Assembly (NCBI GenBank): GCA_021798955.1
Contig: JAJZBK010000004.1
Span: 62,001 to 126,000 of the forward strand
Direction of reading: 5' to 3'
DNA: 64,000 bases
Source of the DNA: Actinomycetes bacterium
GTDB taxonomy: Bacteria; Actinomycetota; Acidimicrobiia; Acidimicrobiales; RAAP-2
Made by a program: the position numbers and the translations under genes
The notes under the pieces: generated by a model
What the model saw: the letters and a program-made list of their open reading frames with translations, nothing else
Database searches by the model: none
Told to the model about the DNA's origin: nothing
In this document: positions 35,605-44,519 of the stretch, piece after piece
How the letters are laid out: every line of letters starts with the position of its first letter
Position numbering within the stretch: the stretch's first letter is position 1

Positions 35605-36362
35605 GTGGAGGCCCCCAAGTAGATCTCCCGCACGTCCTCGCGCTCCCGCACAACGGCCGGATCGCCCGTGCACAGCACGGTGCCCCGGTTGAGCACGGTG
35701 AGCTGCTGGGCCAGGCCGAAGACGACCTGCATGTCGTGCTCGGTGAGCAAGACGGTCAGCCCGGTGTGGGTCCACAGCTCGTGGACGAGCTCCACCGTGG
35801 CAGCCGTCTCCTCCGGCGACATCCCAGCCGTCGGCTCGTCGAGCAGCAGGAGCTTGGGCTCGAGCACGAGCGCCATGGCGATCTCGAGGCGCTTGCGGTC
35901 GCCTTGTGAGAGTGCCCGGGCCTGCCGCTTCCGCAGGTCCCCGAGCCGCATCTCCTCGAGCGCCTCGGCGACCGGGCGGCGAGCGCGACGGAGCCCGCCG
36001 CCGCTCCAGAAGACGCGAGACGTGCCATGGGCCGCCACGACGGCGACCGTCACGTTCTCCTCGACGGTCATCTCGGCGAAGACACGCGCCACCTGGAACG
36101 CTCTGGCCACCCCGGCCTTGACGCGGCGGTGCGCCGCCATCGACGTGACGTTCTGGCCGGCGATGTGCACGGTCCCCCGATCGGGACGGTGCTCGCCGGC
36201 GATGACCGCGAACAGGGTGCTCTTGCCGGCGCCGTTGGGCCCGATCACGGCGTGGACCTGGCCGGCCGGCACCGTCAGCTCGACGTCGTCGAGGGCGGTG
36301 TTGCCGGCGAACCGCTTGACCACGTTGCGCACCTCGACGGCCGGGGGCGGTGTCGTGGTCAC
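35601..36362 (-). CDS. livG: ABC transporter ATP-binding protein LivG
   Basis: This is the first ATPase of the importer, 253 residues. Walker A GPNGAGKST, the LivG-typical VARAFQVARVFAEMTVEENVTVAV, signature region ALSQGDRKRLEIAMAL (the usual LSGG is LSQG here), Walker B LLLLDEPTAGMSPEE and H-loop LTEHDMQVVF. The C-terminal extension that specifically marks LivG is present (GTVLCTGDPAVVREREDVREIYLG). GTG 36362 overlaps the livM stop. Confidence 0.94.
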   Translation of the reverse strand: MTTTPPPAVEVRNVVKRFAGNTALDDVELTVPAGQVHAVIGPNGAGKSTLFAVIAGEHRPDRGTVHIAGQNVTSMAAHRRVKAGVARAFQVARVFAEMTVEENVTVAVVAAHGTSRVFWSGGGLRRARRPVAEALEEMRLGDLRKRQARALSQGDRKRLEIAMALVLEPKLLLLDEPTAGMSPEETAATVELVHELWTHTGLTVLLTEHDMQVVFGLAQQLTVLNRGTVLCTGDPAVVREREDVREIYLGAST

Positions 36363-37417
36363 GACGTGCTCGCCGAGTCGGTCGGCTCTGGGACGAGCGG
36401 GGTGGCGAGGTCGCCAGGAGGCTCCGGTCCCAACCCACCCACTGCGTCGGCCAGGCCACGGCGTCGGGGACCGAGCGGACCGTCTCGGTTGCGGTGGAGC
36501 AGTCGCTGGAGGGTGGCGGGCACGCTGAGGATCCCCTGCGGAAGCAGGAGGAGCACCACCAGGAGCAGGATCCCAATGTAGAACAGGTACGACGTCGTGA
36601 CCTGGTCGAGGTAGTTCAAGAGGGCGGACAGCAGGATGGCACCGACGGCCGGTCCCCAGAAGTACGAGATCCCTCCGAGCAGCAGCATGATGATGGGGGT
36701 TGCCGACTCGGTCCAGTACAGGCTGGCCGGCGACACGATCTGGTTGGTGTAGGCGAACAGTCCTCCGGCCAGCCCGGCCCCGCATCCGGCGAGGGTGAAC
36801 GCCACTGCCCGGTAGGCGCGGACGTTGACCCCGAGGAAGGCGGCGCGTCGCGGGTCCTGCCGGATGGCGTTCAGGGTGTGCCCGAACGGGGACCGGCGGA
36901 TGCGCCAGAAGGCAAGCAGGCCGAGGGCGACCCAGACGACGTCCAGGTACCAGAGGTTGGCCTGGTTGAAGAAGTTGATCCCCCACAGGGACGGGGCCGT
37001 GATGCCCGGTAGGCCGTTGTAGCCACCGAGCCAATTGACCTTCTCGACGAGGGTGTAGAGCGCCTGGGCAATCGCCAGCGTGAGCATGGCGAAGGCGAGC
37101 CCGGCCGTCCGCCAGGTGAGCAGCGACGTGGCGAAGGCGACCACACCGCCGACGACCACCGCCAGGACCAGCGCGGCCGGCACCGGCCAGGCGTGGCCCG
37201 CCACCTTGGCCACCGCGTACGCGCCCACCCCGTAGAAGGCGGCCTGCCCGAACGACGGGATCCCCGCCGACCCGAAGAGCAGGTTGACACTGGTGGCGAA
37301 GAGCACGGCGATGACCGCCGTGTCCCAGAAGAACAGCTGCCCGCTGCCGATGATCTGGGGCCACACCACGGCGAGCACGACCAGGGCGACCAGCCCTGCG
37401 ACGCCCCGCCGGGTCAC
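36359..37417 (-). CDS. livM: ABC transporter permease LivM
   Basis: A 352-residue inner-membrane permease with about nine to ten spans and LivM signatures: LFGSAGIPSFGQAAFYGVGAYAVAKVAGH, the conserved loop LNAIRQDPRRAAFLGVNVRAYRAVAFTLAGCGAGLAGGLFAY and PIIMLLLGGISYFWGPAVGAILLSAL. The last ~45 residues are a hydrophilic Arg/Pro-rich tail. GTG 37417 overlaps the livH stop as GTGA. Confidence 0.93.
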   Translation of the reverse strand: MTRRGVAGLVALVVLAVVWPQIIGSGQLFFWDTAVIAVLFATSVNLLFGSAGIPSFGQAAFYGVGAYAVAKVAGHAWPVPAALVLAVVVGGVVAFATSLLTWRTAGLAFAMLTLAIAQALYTLVEKVNWLGGYNGLPGITAPSLWGINFFNQANLWYLDVVWVALGLLAFWRIRRSPFGHTLNAIRQDPRRAAFLGVNVRAYRAVAFTLAGCGAGLAGGLFAYTNQIVSPASLYWTESATPIIMLLLGGISYFWGPAVGAILLSALLNYLDQVTTSYLFYIGILLLVVLLLLPQGILSVPATLQRLLHRNRDGPLGPRRRGLADAVGGLGPEPPGDLATPLVPEPTDSASTS

Positions 37418-38292
37418 AGGTCCTCCCCGACGAGCTGCCGAGAGCCCAGCAGGCCCTGCGGCCGCACGATGAGCACCGCGGCCATCAGGATGTAGAGGGA
37501 GAAGTCCGCCAGGCTCGGGGCGTCGCTAGCCAAGAAGGAGTTCAGCAGGCCGAGAGCGAGGGCGGCGATCAGCGACCCCCCGATGCTGCCGAAGCCACCG
37601 ATGATGACCACGGCGAACGCTTGCAGGATGAAGGTGACGGCGATGTCGGGCACCATGCTCAGGGTGGGCCCGGCCAGCGCGCCGCCCAGCCCGGCGAGGA
37701 AGATGCCGAGCGCGAAGGTGGCGGCGAAGACCCGGTTGACGTTGACGCCCAGCAGGCCGGCCATGAACCGGTCCTCTGCCACGGCGGTGAGCTGCCGCCC
37801 GAACTCGGTGCGCTTGATCAGCACCTGCAGGCCGGCGGCGGTGAGCACGCCCGCTGCCACGATCAAGATGTCGTACCGGGGCACCTGGGCGCCCGCCACC
37901 GTGAAGGCATGTACCAGGCTGGACGGTTCGGCCTGGGTCACGGGGTTCTGGCCCCAGATCAGCTGCGCGCCGCCCTCGAGGATGAGGAGCAGGGCGTAGG
38001 TACCGAGGAGGGAGGTGACCTCGGGGAGCTTGTACAGGCGGCGGAACAGCACTCGCTCGCTCACCAGTCCCACCACCGCAGTGGCGGCAGAGGCCACGAT
38101 CACCAGGAGCACGAAGACCCAGATCGGCTGGGCGTGCCCGCGGAGCAGCTCGTAGGCGAGGTACGCGCCGATCATGAAGAAGCCGCCGTGCGAGAAGTTG
38201 ACGACCCGCATGACGCCGAGCACCAGGGTCAGCCCGCTGGCCACCAAAAAGATCAGCATCCCGTCGGTCAGGCCGGTTGCCAGAATGATCAC
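37414..38292 (-). CDS. livH: ABC transporter permease LivH
   Basis: A 292-residue permease with about eight spans. LivH signatures: GLTLVLGVMRVVNFSHGGFFMIGAYLAYELL, GLVSERVLFRRLYK, the loop RTEFGRQLTAVAEDRFMAGLLGVNVNRVFAATFALGIFLAGLGGALAGP and IIGGFGSIGGSLIAALALGLLNS. GTG 38292 puts the start directly at the first hydrophobic helix, and leaves operator B 38 bases upstream. First gene of livHMGF. Confidence 0.92.
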   Translation of the reverse strand: MIILATGLTDGMLIFLVASGLTLVLGVMRVVNFSHGGFFMIGAYLAYELLRGHAQPIWVFVLLVIVASAATAVVGLVSERVLFRRLYKLPEVTSLLGTYALLLILEGGAQLIWGQNPVTQAEPSSLVHAFTVAGAQVPRYDILIVAAGVLTAAGLQVLIKRTEFGRQLTAVAEDRFMAGLLGVNVNRVFAATFALGIFLAGLGGALAGPTLSMVPDIAVTFILQAFAVVIIGGFGSIGGSLIAALALGLLNSFLASDAPSLADFSLYILMAAVLIVRPQGLLGSRQLVGEDL

Positions 38293-38330
38293 GTGCGGGC
38301 CATCCCGTTCATCGTGAGACCCCCCACTTC

Positions 38331-38355
38331 GTTCCGCTGAGCGGTACCTTGTTCC
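38331..38355 (-). promoter_or_regulatory. Putative IclR operator B
   Basis: On the minus strand: GGAAC-AAG-GTACC-GCTCAGC-GGAAC, 25 bp, upstream of livH. The inner half-site deviates (GTACC for GTTTC). It is placed to control the transporter operon. Confidence 0.65.
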
Positions 38356-38425
38356 GGTTGAGGAGACACTGCCAGAGCCTGGCGTCGCTGTCAAGGTCGG
38401 TCGCCGACGTCCCGGGGGCCGAGCG

Positions 38426-38452
38426 GTCCCCCAGGGGGACCCCCTGGGGGAC
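38426..38452. terminator. Large GC-rich inverted repeat between amidase and livH
   Basis: GTCCCCCAGGGGG and CCCCCTGGGGGAC are perfect 13-bp arms around a single A (38439). It lies just beyond the 3' end of the minus-strand amidase and before the livH promoter. It is a likely terminator insulating the two units, though no T-run follows; parts can also fold on themselves. Confidence 0.65.
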
Positions 38453-38481
38453 CCCCGGCGGGGACCTCGGTGGCCTCACGT

Positions 38482-39900
38482 CTACGGCCTCGGCGTCGGT
38501 CGGCGCGTGGACCACGACACCGCCCGCTCGAGCTGCGCAGACACCGCCACGAGCAGGTCCTCGCGCCCGTAGGCGGCAACCAGTTGCACCCCGACCGGGA
38601 GGCCCTCGGCAGTGGCGTGGACAGGCAAGGAGACAGCCGGTTGGCCGGTGACGTTGAACGGGGCCGTGAACTGGCCGAGGTCGGCGACGGCAGCGAGGTC
38701 AGGCTCGAGGGGCAGTCGGCCGAGCCTCGGGGGCACGGTCGGCAAGGTCGGCGTCACCAGCAGGTCGAAGCCGTCGGACCACCAGCTCGCCACCCGGCGA
38801 CTGTGCGCCTGGAGGTGCTCGACGGCAGCCAGCAGTGCGACGCCGCTGACCGACCATCCATGCTCGGCCAGCATCCAGTTGCGCGGCTCGACGTCGTCGG
38901 GCCCGATCCGCACGCCGAGCCGGGCCGCCCAACGGTCGAGGTCGCGGGCGACCGATGCGGTGAAGACGGCGGCGAAGTGCGCCCCGACCTCAGGCTCCTC
39001 CAGTGCGCCGGGAGCGGCCTCTTCGACGTGGTGCCCACCTTCCTCGAGCAACCGGGCGGTCCGGTGCACGGCCAGCACGCAGTCGGGGTCGGCAGCTCTC
39101 CCCTCGACCGGGACCGTGGTGAGGAACCCCACCCGCAGCGGTGGCGGGTCCCGCTCCAGTGACGCGACGAACGGGCGGGTGGGTGGCGGGGCCGTGTAGG
39201 GATCACCGACCGCTGCACCGGCGACAGCGTCGAGCACCGCAGCCGTGTCCCGCACGGTGCGGGTCAGCACGCCTTCGTGGGTCAACATGGCCCAGTACTC
39301 TCCGAAGTCGGGCCCGAGGGAGGTACGCGCCCGCGTTGGCTTGAGGCCCACGACGCCGCAACAGGACGCAGGGACGCGGATCGACCCACCCATGTCGTTG
39401 CCGTGGGCAACCGCGACCATCCCGGCAGCGACCGCCGCAGCCGAACCACCACTCGAACCCCCGGCCGAACGGGACAGGTCCCAGGGGTTCCGAGTCGGGC
39501 CGTACACCACGGGCTCGGTGGTGTAGGCGGTGGCCAGCTCTGGGGTGTTCGTCCGACCGACGATGACGAACCCGGCCCGGCGGAACCGGGCGGCCAGCTC
39601 CGTGTCGTGGGGTTCGACCCAGCCCCGCTCGGCGAGCAGTCGCATGCCGACGTGGTAGGGGTCGCCAGCGGTGTGGCACACCGCGTCCTTGACCAGCAAC
39701 GGGACTCCTTGGAACGGCCCGACCGGCACCCCGCTCGCCGCCTCGCGTCGGGCGGCCTCGAAGCGCCGGTGCACGACAGCATTGACCGCTCCGTCCAATT
39801 CCTCGATCCGGTCGACAGCCGCTTGCACGAGCTCGCTCGGCGACACCGCTCCGTCACGGACCAGCCCCGCCTGGGCCACCGCGTCGTCGACGACGCTCAC
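38482..39900 (-). CDS. Amidase (amidase-signature family)
   Basis: The 472-residue enzyme has the Ser-cisSer-Lys catalytic system: Lys71 (GVPLLVKDAV), the cis-Ser in SAGGSSGGSAAAVAAGM (149/150) and the nucleophile Ser173 (GNDMGGSIRVPAS). It hydrolyses carboxamides to acid and ammonia or amine. GTG 39900 is preceded by GAGGGGGAGC. It is divergent from the split-barrel protein gene, with operator C between them. In this cluster an amide or ring-opened lactam could be its substrate. Confidence 0.92.
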   Translation of the reverse strand: MSVVDDAVAQAGLVRDGAVSPSELVQAAVDRIEELDGAVNAVVHRRFEAARREAASGVPVGPFQGVPLLVKDAVCHTAGDPYHVGMRLLAERGWVEPHDTELAARFRRAGFVIVGRTNTPELATAYTTEPVVYGPTRNPWDLSRSAGGSSGGSAAAVAAGMVAVAHGNDMGGSIRVPASCCGVVGLKPTRARTSLGPDFGEYWAMLTHEGVLTRTVRDTAAVLDAVAGAAVGDPYTAPPPTRPFVASLERDPPPLRVGFLTTVPVEGRAADPDCVLAVHRTARLLEEGGHHVEEAAPGALEEPEVGAHFAAVFTASVARDLDRWAARLGVRIGPDDVEPRNWMLAEHGWSVSGVALLAAVEHLQAHSRRVASWWSDGFDLLVTPTLPTVPPRLGRLPLEPDLAAVADLGQFTAPFNVTGQPAVSLPVHATAEGLPVGVQLVAAYGREDLLVAVSAQLERAVSWSTRRPTPRP

Positions 39901-39978
39901 GGACCGCTCCCCCTCTCTTCGGCCGGGACCTCGACCGCCGCGCACGTGCACGGCCGAGGATGCACCGGCTATCGTGCC

Positions 39979-40003
39979 GGAACAACGTTCCGCTTGAGGG
40001 AAC
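39979..40003 (+). promoter_or_regulatory. Putative IclR operator C
   Basis: GGAAC-AAC-GTTCC-GCTTGAG-GGAAC, 25 bp, in the 132-base divergent gap between the amidase (minus) and the split-barrel flavoprotein (plus). Its first 13 bases form a perfect GGAAC-N3-GTTCC palindrome. It could control both directions. Confidence 0.72.
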
Positions 40004-40032
40004 AGTAGCCGAGGACGGGGGCGAGCGCTGCC

Positions 40033-40605
40033 ATGGAGGTACGAGTCGAAGCCAACCAGCTCGGCGACGTCGAGCCGGTACGACCGCTCGCCGACGTGCA
40101 GCAGGCCGTCGTGGCCTTCCTGCGCCACGAGGCGGGCTTCGCGCAGGTGTACACGATCAACAAGGACGGCTTCCCGGTGGGAAGGACGATGGTGGCACCC
40201 GTCAACGACGACTGGTCGGTCGACCTGGTGCAGCGACGCGTCCACCGGCGGCTCACCCAGCTGCAACGGGATCCTCACGTGGAGATCACGTGGGTGGGGA
40301 CACCGGCTCCGGGCGCCACCAACGACCATCCCCACGTCTACGACTGGGGGCTGCCGGCTCCGCGCGTGGTCTTCCTGCGGGGTGTCGCCGAGTTCATGGA
40401 CGACGAGTGGACCCTGCAGCGGTACCAACGGCAGACCGCCATCCAGCGGGAGCAGGGCCTGACCAAGGCTCCGCTCCGCGACCCCGGCAACGTCCGCGAC
40501 GAGCTCGTCGGCATCCACGTCCACCCCGTCCAGGTGCGCGCCGAGGGCTTCGGAGCAGGTCCGCAATCGTTCACCTGGACAGTCGCCGCAGAAGACCGCG
40601 GGTAG
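40033..40605 (+). CDS. Split-barrel flavin-binding protein (pyridoxamine phosphate oxidase-like)
   Basis: This 190-residue protein has the PNPOx-like split-barrel fold: VVAFLRHEAGFAQVYTINKDGFPVGRTMVAPVNDDWSVDLVQRR, then HRRLTQLQRDPHVEITWVG and APRVVFLRGVAEFMDDEW. Relatives bind FMN, F420 or haem. It heads a plus-strand run with the OYE-like enzyme and the SDR, so a flavin-dependent reduction or an oxidase role in the same pathway is plausible. Cofactor not decidable from sequence. Confidence 0.75.
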   Translation: MEVRVEANQLGDVEPVRPLADVQQAVVAFLRHEAGFAQVYTINKDGFPVGRTMVAPVNDDWSVDLVQRRVHRRLTQLQRDPHVEITWVGTPAPGATNDHPHVYDWGLPAPRVVFLRGVAEFMDDEWTLQRYQRQTAIQREQGLTKAPLRDPGNVRDELVGIHVHPVQVRAEGFGAGPQSFTWTVAAEDRG

Positions 40606-40632
40606 GCCCCGGGTAGGCATCGAACGGAACCG

Positions 40633-42744
40633 ATGACAGGGGGCAGCGTGGCGACGACAGGGGGCAGCGTGGCGACGACAGGGGGCAGCGTGGCGACGAC
40701 AGGGGGCAGCGTGGCGACGACAGGGGGCAGCGTGGCGACGACAGGGGCGCTGAGCTCGTTGTGGGAGCCGTTCTCCATCGGTGACGTGCAGCTGCGCAAC
40801 CGGGTCTTCGTGTCCGCCCACACGACCAACTTCGGGCGCGACAACCTGCCGACCGAGCGCCACGTCGCCTACCACCGGGCCCGGGCGGCCGGCGGCGTGG
40901 GCCTCATCATCACCGAGGGGATCCGCGTGCACCCCACGAGCTCGGCCCGAGAGTCCAGCCTGGCGAGCTGGTCGGACGATGCCGTCCCCCACTACCGGAC
41001 CCTCGTCGACGCAGTGCATGCCGAGGGATCCGCCCTCTTCGCCCAAGTGCTGCACCTCGGGCGCCAAGCGGCAGGGGGACACTCACGGGGCGCGGCCTGG
41101 GCCCCCTCGGCCGTCCCGTGGGCAACGGGCGCCCACGTCCCCCACGCCATGGGACGTGCCGACCTCGTCGCCGTGACCGCCGCGTTCGCCGACGCGGCCG
41201 TGCGCCTGCGGCGCGCCGGGTTCGACGGCCTCGAGGTCCATGCGGGCCACGGACACTTGCTCCAACAGTTCCTCTCCCCGGTCACCAACACCAGGAGCGA
41301 CGCCTACGGCGGCACCCTCGACGGCCGGCTCCGGCTGACCCGCGAGGTGCTGGCCGCCATCGAGACGGCCGTCCCCGGCTGGCCGGTGGGGATCCGGATC
41401 AGCGCCTCGGAGTTCCTCCCCGGTGGCCTCGACGTGGACGACATGGTGGAAGTCGTCGAGCGACTGTCGGAGGAGCTCCCGCTCGCCTTCCTCCACGTCA
41501 GCCACTCGGCGTACGCCGGCAGCTTCACCCTCTCCACGCAGATGGCGGACATGAGCTTTGCGACCGCGCCCTTCCGGCACTTTCCTGCCCGGTTCAAGGC
41601 CGCCTTCCCCGGGCTCCCCGTGCTCGCCGTGTGCCGCCTCGACGACGTCACCACGGCGGCATCGCTGCTCAACGAGGGAGCCGCCGACCTCGTCGGAATG
41701 ACCCGGGCGCACATCGCCGACCCGGCACTCCTCGACAAAGCCCGCAGCGGGCACCTCGACGAGGTGCGCGCCTGTGTCGCGTGCAACCAGGGCTGCATCG
41801 GCCGCATCGAGCAGAACCTCCCACTGTCCTGCGTCGTCAACCCCGAGGTGGGCTTCGAAGCGGAGTGGGACACCTGGCGGTCCTCGGTGGCGGAAAGCCA
41901 GCAAGGCCGACGCGTGCTCGTGGTGGGGGGCGGCGTCAGCGGCCTCCAGGCAGCACTGACGCTGGCCGCCACCGGCGCACGGGTGGTGCTGGCCGAAGCC
42001 ACCGGCACCCTCGGTGGCCAGCTGGCGGTGGCTGCCACGGCTACCAATCGCCAGCGCTGGCAGCGGCTGCTCGACGACGTGGCGCGTGCCGTGCTCGCCG
42101 CCGGTGTCGAGGTCCGCCTGCACTGGGCGGTCGACCCGGCCGACGTCCGAGCGGGCCACTTCCACGCGGTCGTCGTGGCTACCGGTTCCGTACCTCGCGT
42201 CCACGCCGTGCCGGGGGTGACGACGGTCACCGCAGAAGCGGCGGTGCGCGGAGACGTGGAGGAGGGCGCGGTAGCCGTGTACGACGAGACGGGTGACTGG
42301 ATCGCCGCTGCCGCCGTCGAGACCCTCGCGGCAGCAGGTCACCGGGTGCACCTGGTCACCCCCGTCGCCGGGGTGGCTTGGAACGTCACGACCTACTCAC
42401 GGCTGGCCCTCCTCGACCGCTACGGCAAGGTGGGCGTGCAGGTCCATCCACTCCGGCGCCCGCTCTCCCACGACGGGGAGGCGCTGGTGCTCGAGGACAC
42501 TCTGACGGGGGAACGCCAGGCGATGGCAGGGGTCCGCACCCTCGTCCACGTCGGTCCCCGGTCGGCGCAGGACGACCTCTTCCGGGCCCTCGACGCCGAC
42601 CCCGACGGCCCGGCCGTCGCGCTCGTCGGGGATGCGTACGCTCCCCGTAGTGCTCTCGAGGCGATCTTCGACGCCCAGCTGACGGCAGCCCGGCTCCTGA
42701 CCGGGGGACCCACGCTCGGACTGGGAGACATCGATGTCCACTGA
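40633..42744 (+). CDS. Old-Yellow-Enzyme/FAD fusion oxidoreductase (dienoyl-CoA reductase / TMADH type)
   Basis: A 703-residue iron-sulfur flavoprotein. The OYE barrel (about 42-375) starts SSLWEPFSIGDVQLRNRVFVSAHTT and contains FDGLEVHAGHGHLLQQFLSPVTNTRSDAYGG. A [4Fe-4S] site follows: Cys381, Cys384, Cys388 and Cys400. The FAD/NAD(P) domain begins RRVLVVGGGVSGLQAALTL. This architecture is that of 2,4-dienoyl-CoA reductase, trimethylamine dehydrogenase and N-methylproline demethylase. The first ~40 residues are five perfect TGGSVAT repeats; a native start may once have been near the MetSer-like ALSSLWEP. It overlaps the SDR gene by 11 bases. Confidence 0.88.
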   Translation: MTGGSVATTGGSVATTGGSVATTGGSVATTGGSVATTGALSSLWEPFSIGDVQLRNRVFVSAHTTNFGRDNLPTERHVAYHRARAAGGVGLIITEGIRVHPTSSARESSLASWSDDAVPHYRTLVDAVHAEGSALFAQVLHLGRQAAGGHSRGAAWAPSAVPWATGAHVPHAMGRADLVAVTAAFADAAVRLRRAGFDGLEVHAGHGHLLQQFLSPVTNTRSDAYGGTLDGRLRLTREVLAAIETAVPGWPVGIRISASEFLPGGLDVDDMVEVVERLSEELPLAFLHVSHSAYAGSFTLSTQMADMSFATAPFRHFPARFKAAFPGLPVLAVCRLDDVTTAASLLNEGAADLVGMTRAHIADPALLDKARSGHLDEVRACVACNQGCIGRIEQNLPLSCVVNPEVGFEAEWDTWRSSVAESQQGRRVLVVGGGVSGLQAALTLAATGARVVLAEATGTLGGQLAVAATATNRQRWQRLLDDVARAVLAAGVEVRLHWAVDPADVRAGHFHAVVVATGSVPRVHAVPGVTTVTAEAAVRGDVEEGAVAVYDETGDWIAAAAVETLAAAGHRVHLVTPVAGVAWNVTTYSRLALLDRYGKVGVQVHPLRRPLSHDGEALVLEDTLTGERQAMAGVRTLVHVGPRSAQDDLFRALDADPDGPAVALVGDAYAPRSALEAIFDAQLTAARLLTGGPTLGLGDIDVH
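40636..40740. repeat. 21-bp in-frame tandem array at the OYE gene start
   Basis: Five perfect copies of a 21-bp unit encode TGGSVAT directly after the ATG at 40633, followed by a partial sixth. The perfection of the copies implies recent expansion. Confidence 0.97.
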
Positions 42745-43534
42745 CGGGCCCACCGGGCTGTCCGGCGGCAACGGGCCCACCGGGCTGTCCGGCGCCGTCG
42801 CCCTGCTCACCGGGGCGGCGGGCGGCATCGGCACTGCCATCGCCCGTCGGCTGGCGTCCGAGCATGCCGTCCTCGTCCTCACCGACCGAGAGCTGCCCGC
42901 CGACGCTGCCGACCGAACCGATCAGCTGCTCGCCGCCGGGGCCTCCCACGTCCAGTGGGTCGCCGGCGATGTCCGTGACGCCGGCTCCTGCAACCGGATC
43001 GTCGACCTGGCACGCAGCGAGCACGGAGGGGTCGACCTGCTCGTCAACAACGCCGGGACCAACGCCTTCCATGCCGCAGCCGACACCCCGCTCGACGAGT
43101 GGCAGACCGTCCTCGACACGAACCTCACCGGCACGCTACGGATGTGCCAGGCCGCGTACCCGCTCCTGTGCCGGTCCGAACGCGCCGCCGTGGTCAACCT
43201 GGGGTCGACGGCGGGGGCTGTGGCGATCGCGGGCAGCGCCGCCTATGCCGTGAGCAAGGCCGCCGTCATGCACCTCACCCGCGTGCTGGCGGTCGAGTGG
43301 GCCGGGCAGGCCATCCGGGTGAACGCCGTGGCACCGACCATCGTGCCGACAGCCATGAACGCCGAAGCCCGGACCAACCCCGACTACCTGCCGCGCAAGT
43401 TGGCCAGCATTCCCCTGGGCCGGATGGCGACGCCTGCGGAGGTGGCCGATGCCGTCACGTTCCTGGCGTCGCCGAGCGCCTCGATGACCACCGGGCAGGT
43501 GCTCTTCGTCGACGGCGGGGTGGTCGCCCGGTGA
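42734..43534 (+). CDS. Short-chain dehydrogenase/reductase
   Basis: A 266-residue classical SDR. It has the NAD(P) site TGAAGGIG (residues 26-33), NNAG, and the catalytic Ser158, Tyr171 and Lys175 (YAVSK). The end LASPSASMTTGQVLFVDGGV is typical. It carries a short N-terminal GPTGLSG duplication. The ATG lies inside the OYE gene, so the two are coupled. It is probably a hydroxy/keto interconversion step. It ends two bases from the convergent IclR stop. Confidence 0.9.
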   Translation: MSTDGPTGLSGGNGPTGLSGAVALLTGAAGGIGTAIARRLASEHAVLVLTDRELPADAADRTDQLLAAGASHVQWVAGDVRDAGSCNRIVDLARSEHGGVDLLVNNAGTNAFHAAADTPLDEWQTVLDTNLTGTLRMCQAAYPLLCRSERAAVVNLGSTAGAVAIAGSAAYAVSKAAVMHLTRVLAVEWAGQAIRVNAVAPTIVPTAMNAEARTNPDYLPRKLASIPLGRMATPAEVADAVTFLASPSASMTTGQVLFVDGGVVAR

Positions 43535-43536
43535 CC

Positions 43537-44367
43537 TCACGCACCGGCGGCGTCGTCCGCCTCGTCCCAGCCGAGTGCCCGGGACACCTCCTCGGCGGCG
43601 GCCTTCACCAGGGGCGCGCAGCGGGCCGACGTCGCGTCGTCGAAACGGGAGACCGGCCCGCACACGCTCAACGAGCCAACCACTTCGCCCTCGACGTTGA
43701 AGACCGGGGCGGCCACGGAGGCGGCACCGGACTGCCGTTCGTTGCGAGAGGTGGCGTACCCCCGGCGACGGGCCTCGGCCAGCTCCCGGCGAAGCGCGTG
43801 GACGCTGGTGATGGTGTCCGAGGTGAGCGCCGGCAGACCACCGTCGATGATCTGCTCGACCCGCTCGGGTGGCAGGTAGGCGAGGATCACTCGGCTGGAC
43901 GCGCCGGCGTGCAGCGGGTGCGGGCGTCCGAGCTCGACGGTCATCTTCACCTCCTGTCTGCTCTCGATCTGGTCGAGGTAGACCCGACCGTCCTCGACGA
44001 GCTCCGACAGCGTGGCTGTCTCCTCGGTGTCGTCGCGCAGCCGGCGCAGCACGGGTCGTGCAGCCCGCCGCAGGTCCACGTCGCGCAGCGCCCGGGCGCC
44101 CAGTGCCAACGCGGCAGGACCGAGCCGGTACTCACGCGTGTCGGGATTGACGGTGACGAACGAGCGGGAGACCAACGACTGCAGGATCCGGTGCACGACG
44201 GCTTTGCTCAGCTCGAGCTGGCGCGCGATCTCGCTGACGCCCACCGACGCCGGTCCGCCGGCAAAGAGCATGAGGACGTCGGCCACCCGATCGGCGGCTT
44301 CTGTCCCGGTGCCTCCCGTCGGAGACGACACCGAGGAGACCTTCGCCTTGTTGGCATGCGCGCTCAC
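43537..44367 (-). CDS. IclR-family transcriptional regulator
   Basis: The 276-residue protein has a winged helix-turn-helix (VADVLMLFAGGPASVGVSEIARQLELSKAVVHRILQSLVSRSFVTVNPDTREYRLGP, about residues 27-85) and an IclR effector domain (TATLSELVEDGRVYLDQIES, HPLHAGASSRVILAYLPPE, GYATSRNERQSGAASVAAPVFNVEGEVVGSLSV). GGGAGG precedes the GTG at 44367. IclR proteins sense aromatic or carboxylic intermediates and often bind beside divergent catabolic genes. Here the divergent partner is the CoA-transferase, and four similar 25-bp sites occur in the cluster. Confidence 0.92.
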   Translation of the reverse strand: MSAHANKAKVSSVSSPTGGTGTEAADRVADVLMLFAGGPASVGVSEIARQLELSKAVVHRILQSLVSRSFVTVNPDTREYRLGPAALALGARALRDVDLRRAARPVLRRLRDDTEETATLSELVEDGRVYLDQIESRQEVKMTVELGRPHPLHAGASSRVILAYLPPERVEQIIDGGLPALTSDTITSVHALRRELAEARRRGYATSRNERQSGAASVAAPVFNVEGEVVGSLSVCGPVSRFDDATSARCAPLVKAAAEEVSRALGWDEADDAAGA

Positions 44368-44469
44368 CCGTTGTTCCTCCCGTTCTCGATGTCCCGATAC
44401 CACTCGCCGGTCGTCCCGGCCTGCCCCGGCCGAACGCCAACGGCACCAGGGTTGGCGGGCTCGTCCCTC

Positions 44470-44508
44470 GGCACGTGCTGGGCACTCCCGCGGCACGTGC
44501 TGAGTACT
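44470..44508. promoter_or_regulatory. Imperfect 17-bp direct repeats in the iclR / CoA-transferase gap
   Basis: GGCACGTGCTGGGCACT (44470-44486) and GGCACGTGCTGAGTACT (44492-44508) differ at two bases and are spaced 22 bp apart, about two helical turns. TACTAT at 44505-44510 is a candidate -10 box for the CoA-transferase; operator D would then cover the start of transcription. Confidence 0.5.
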
Positions 44509-44519
44509 ATAGTCGCAGA

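Noticed and set aside
40626-40630. Extra GGAAC before the OYE gene as a fifth operator
   Set aside because: Only one half-site is present, without GTTYC or the second GGAAC at the required spacing.
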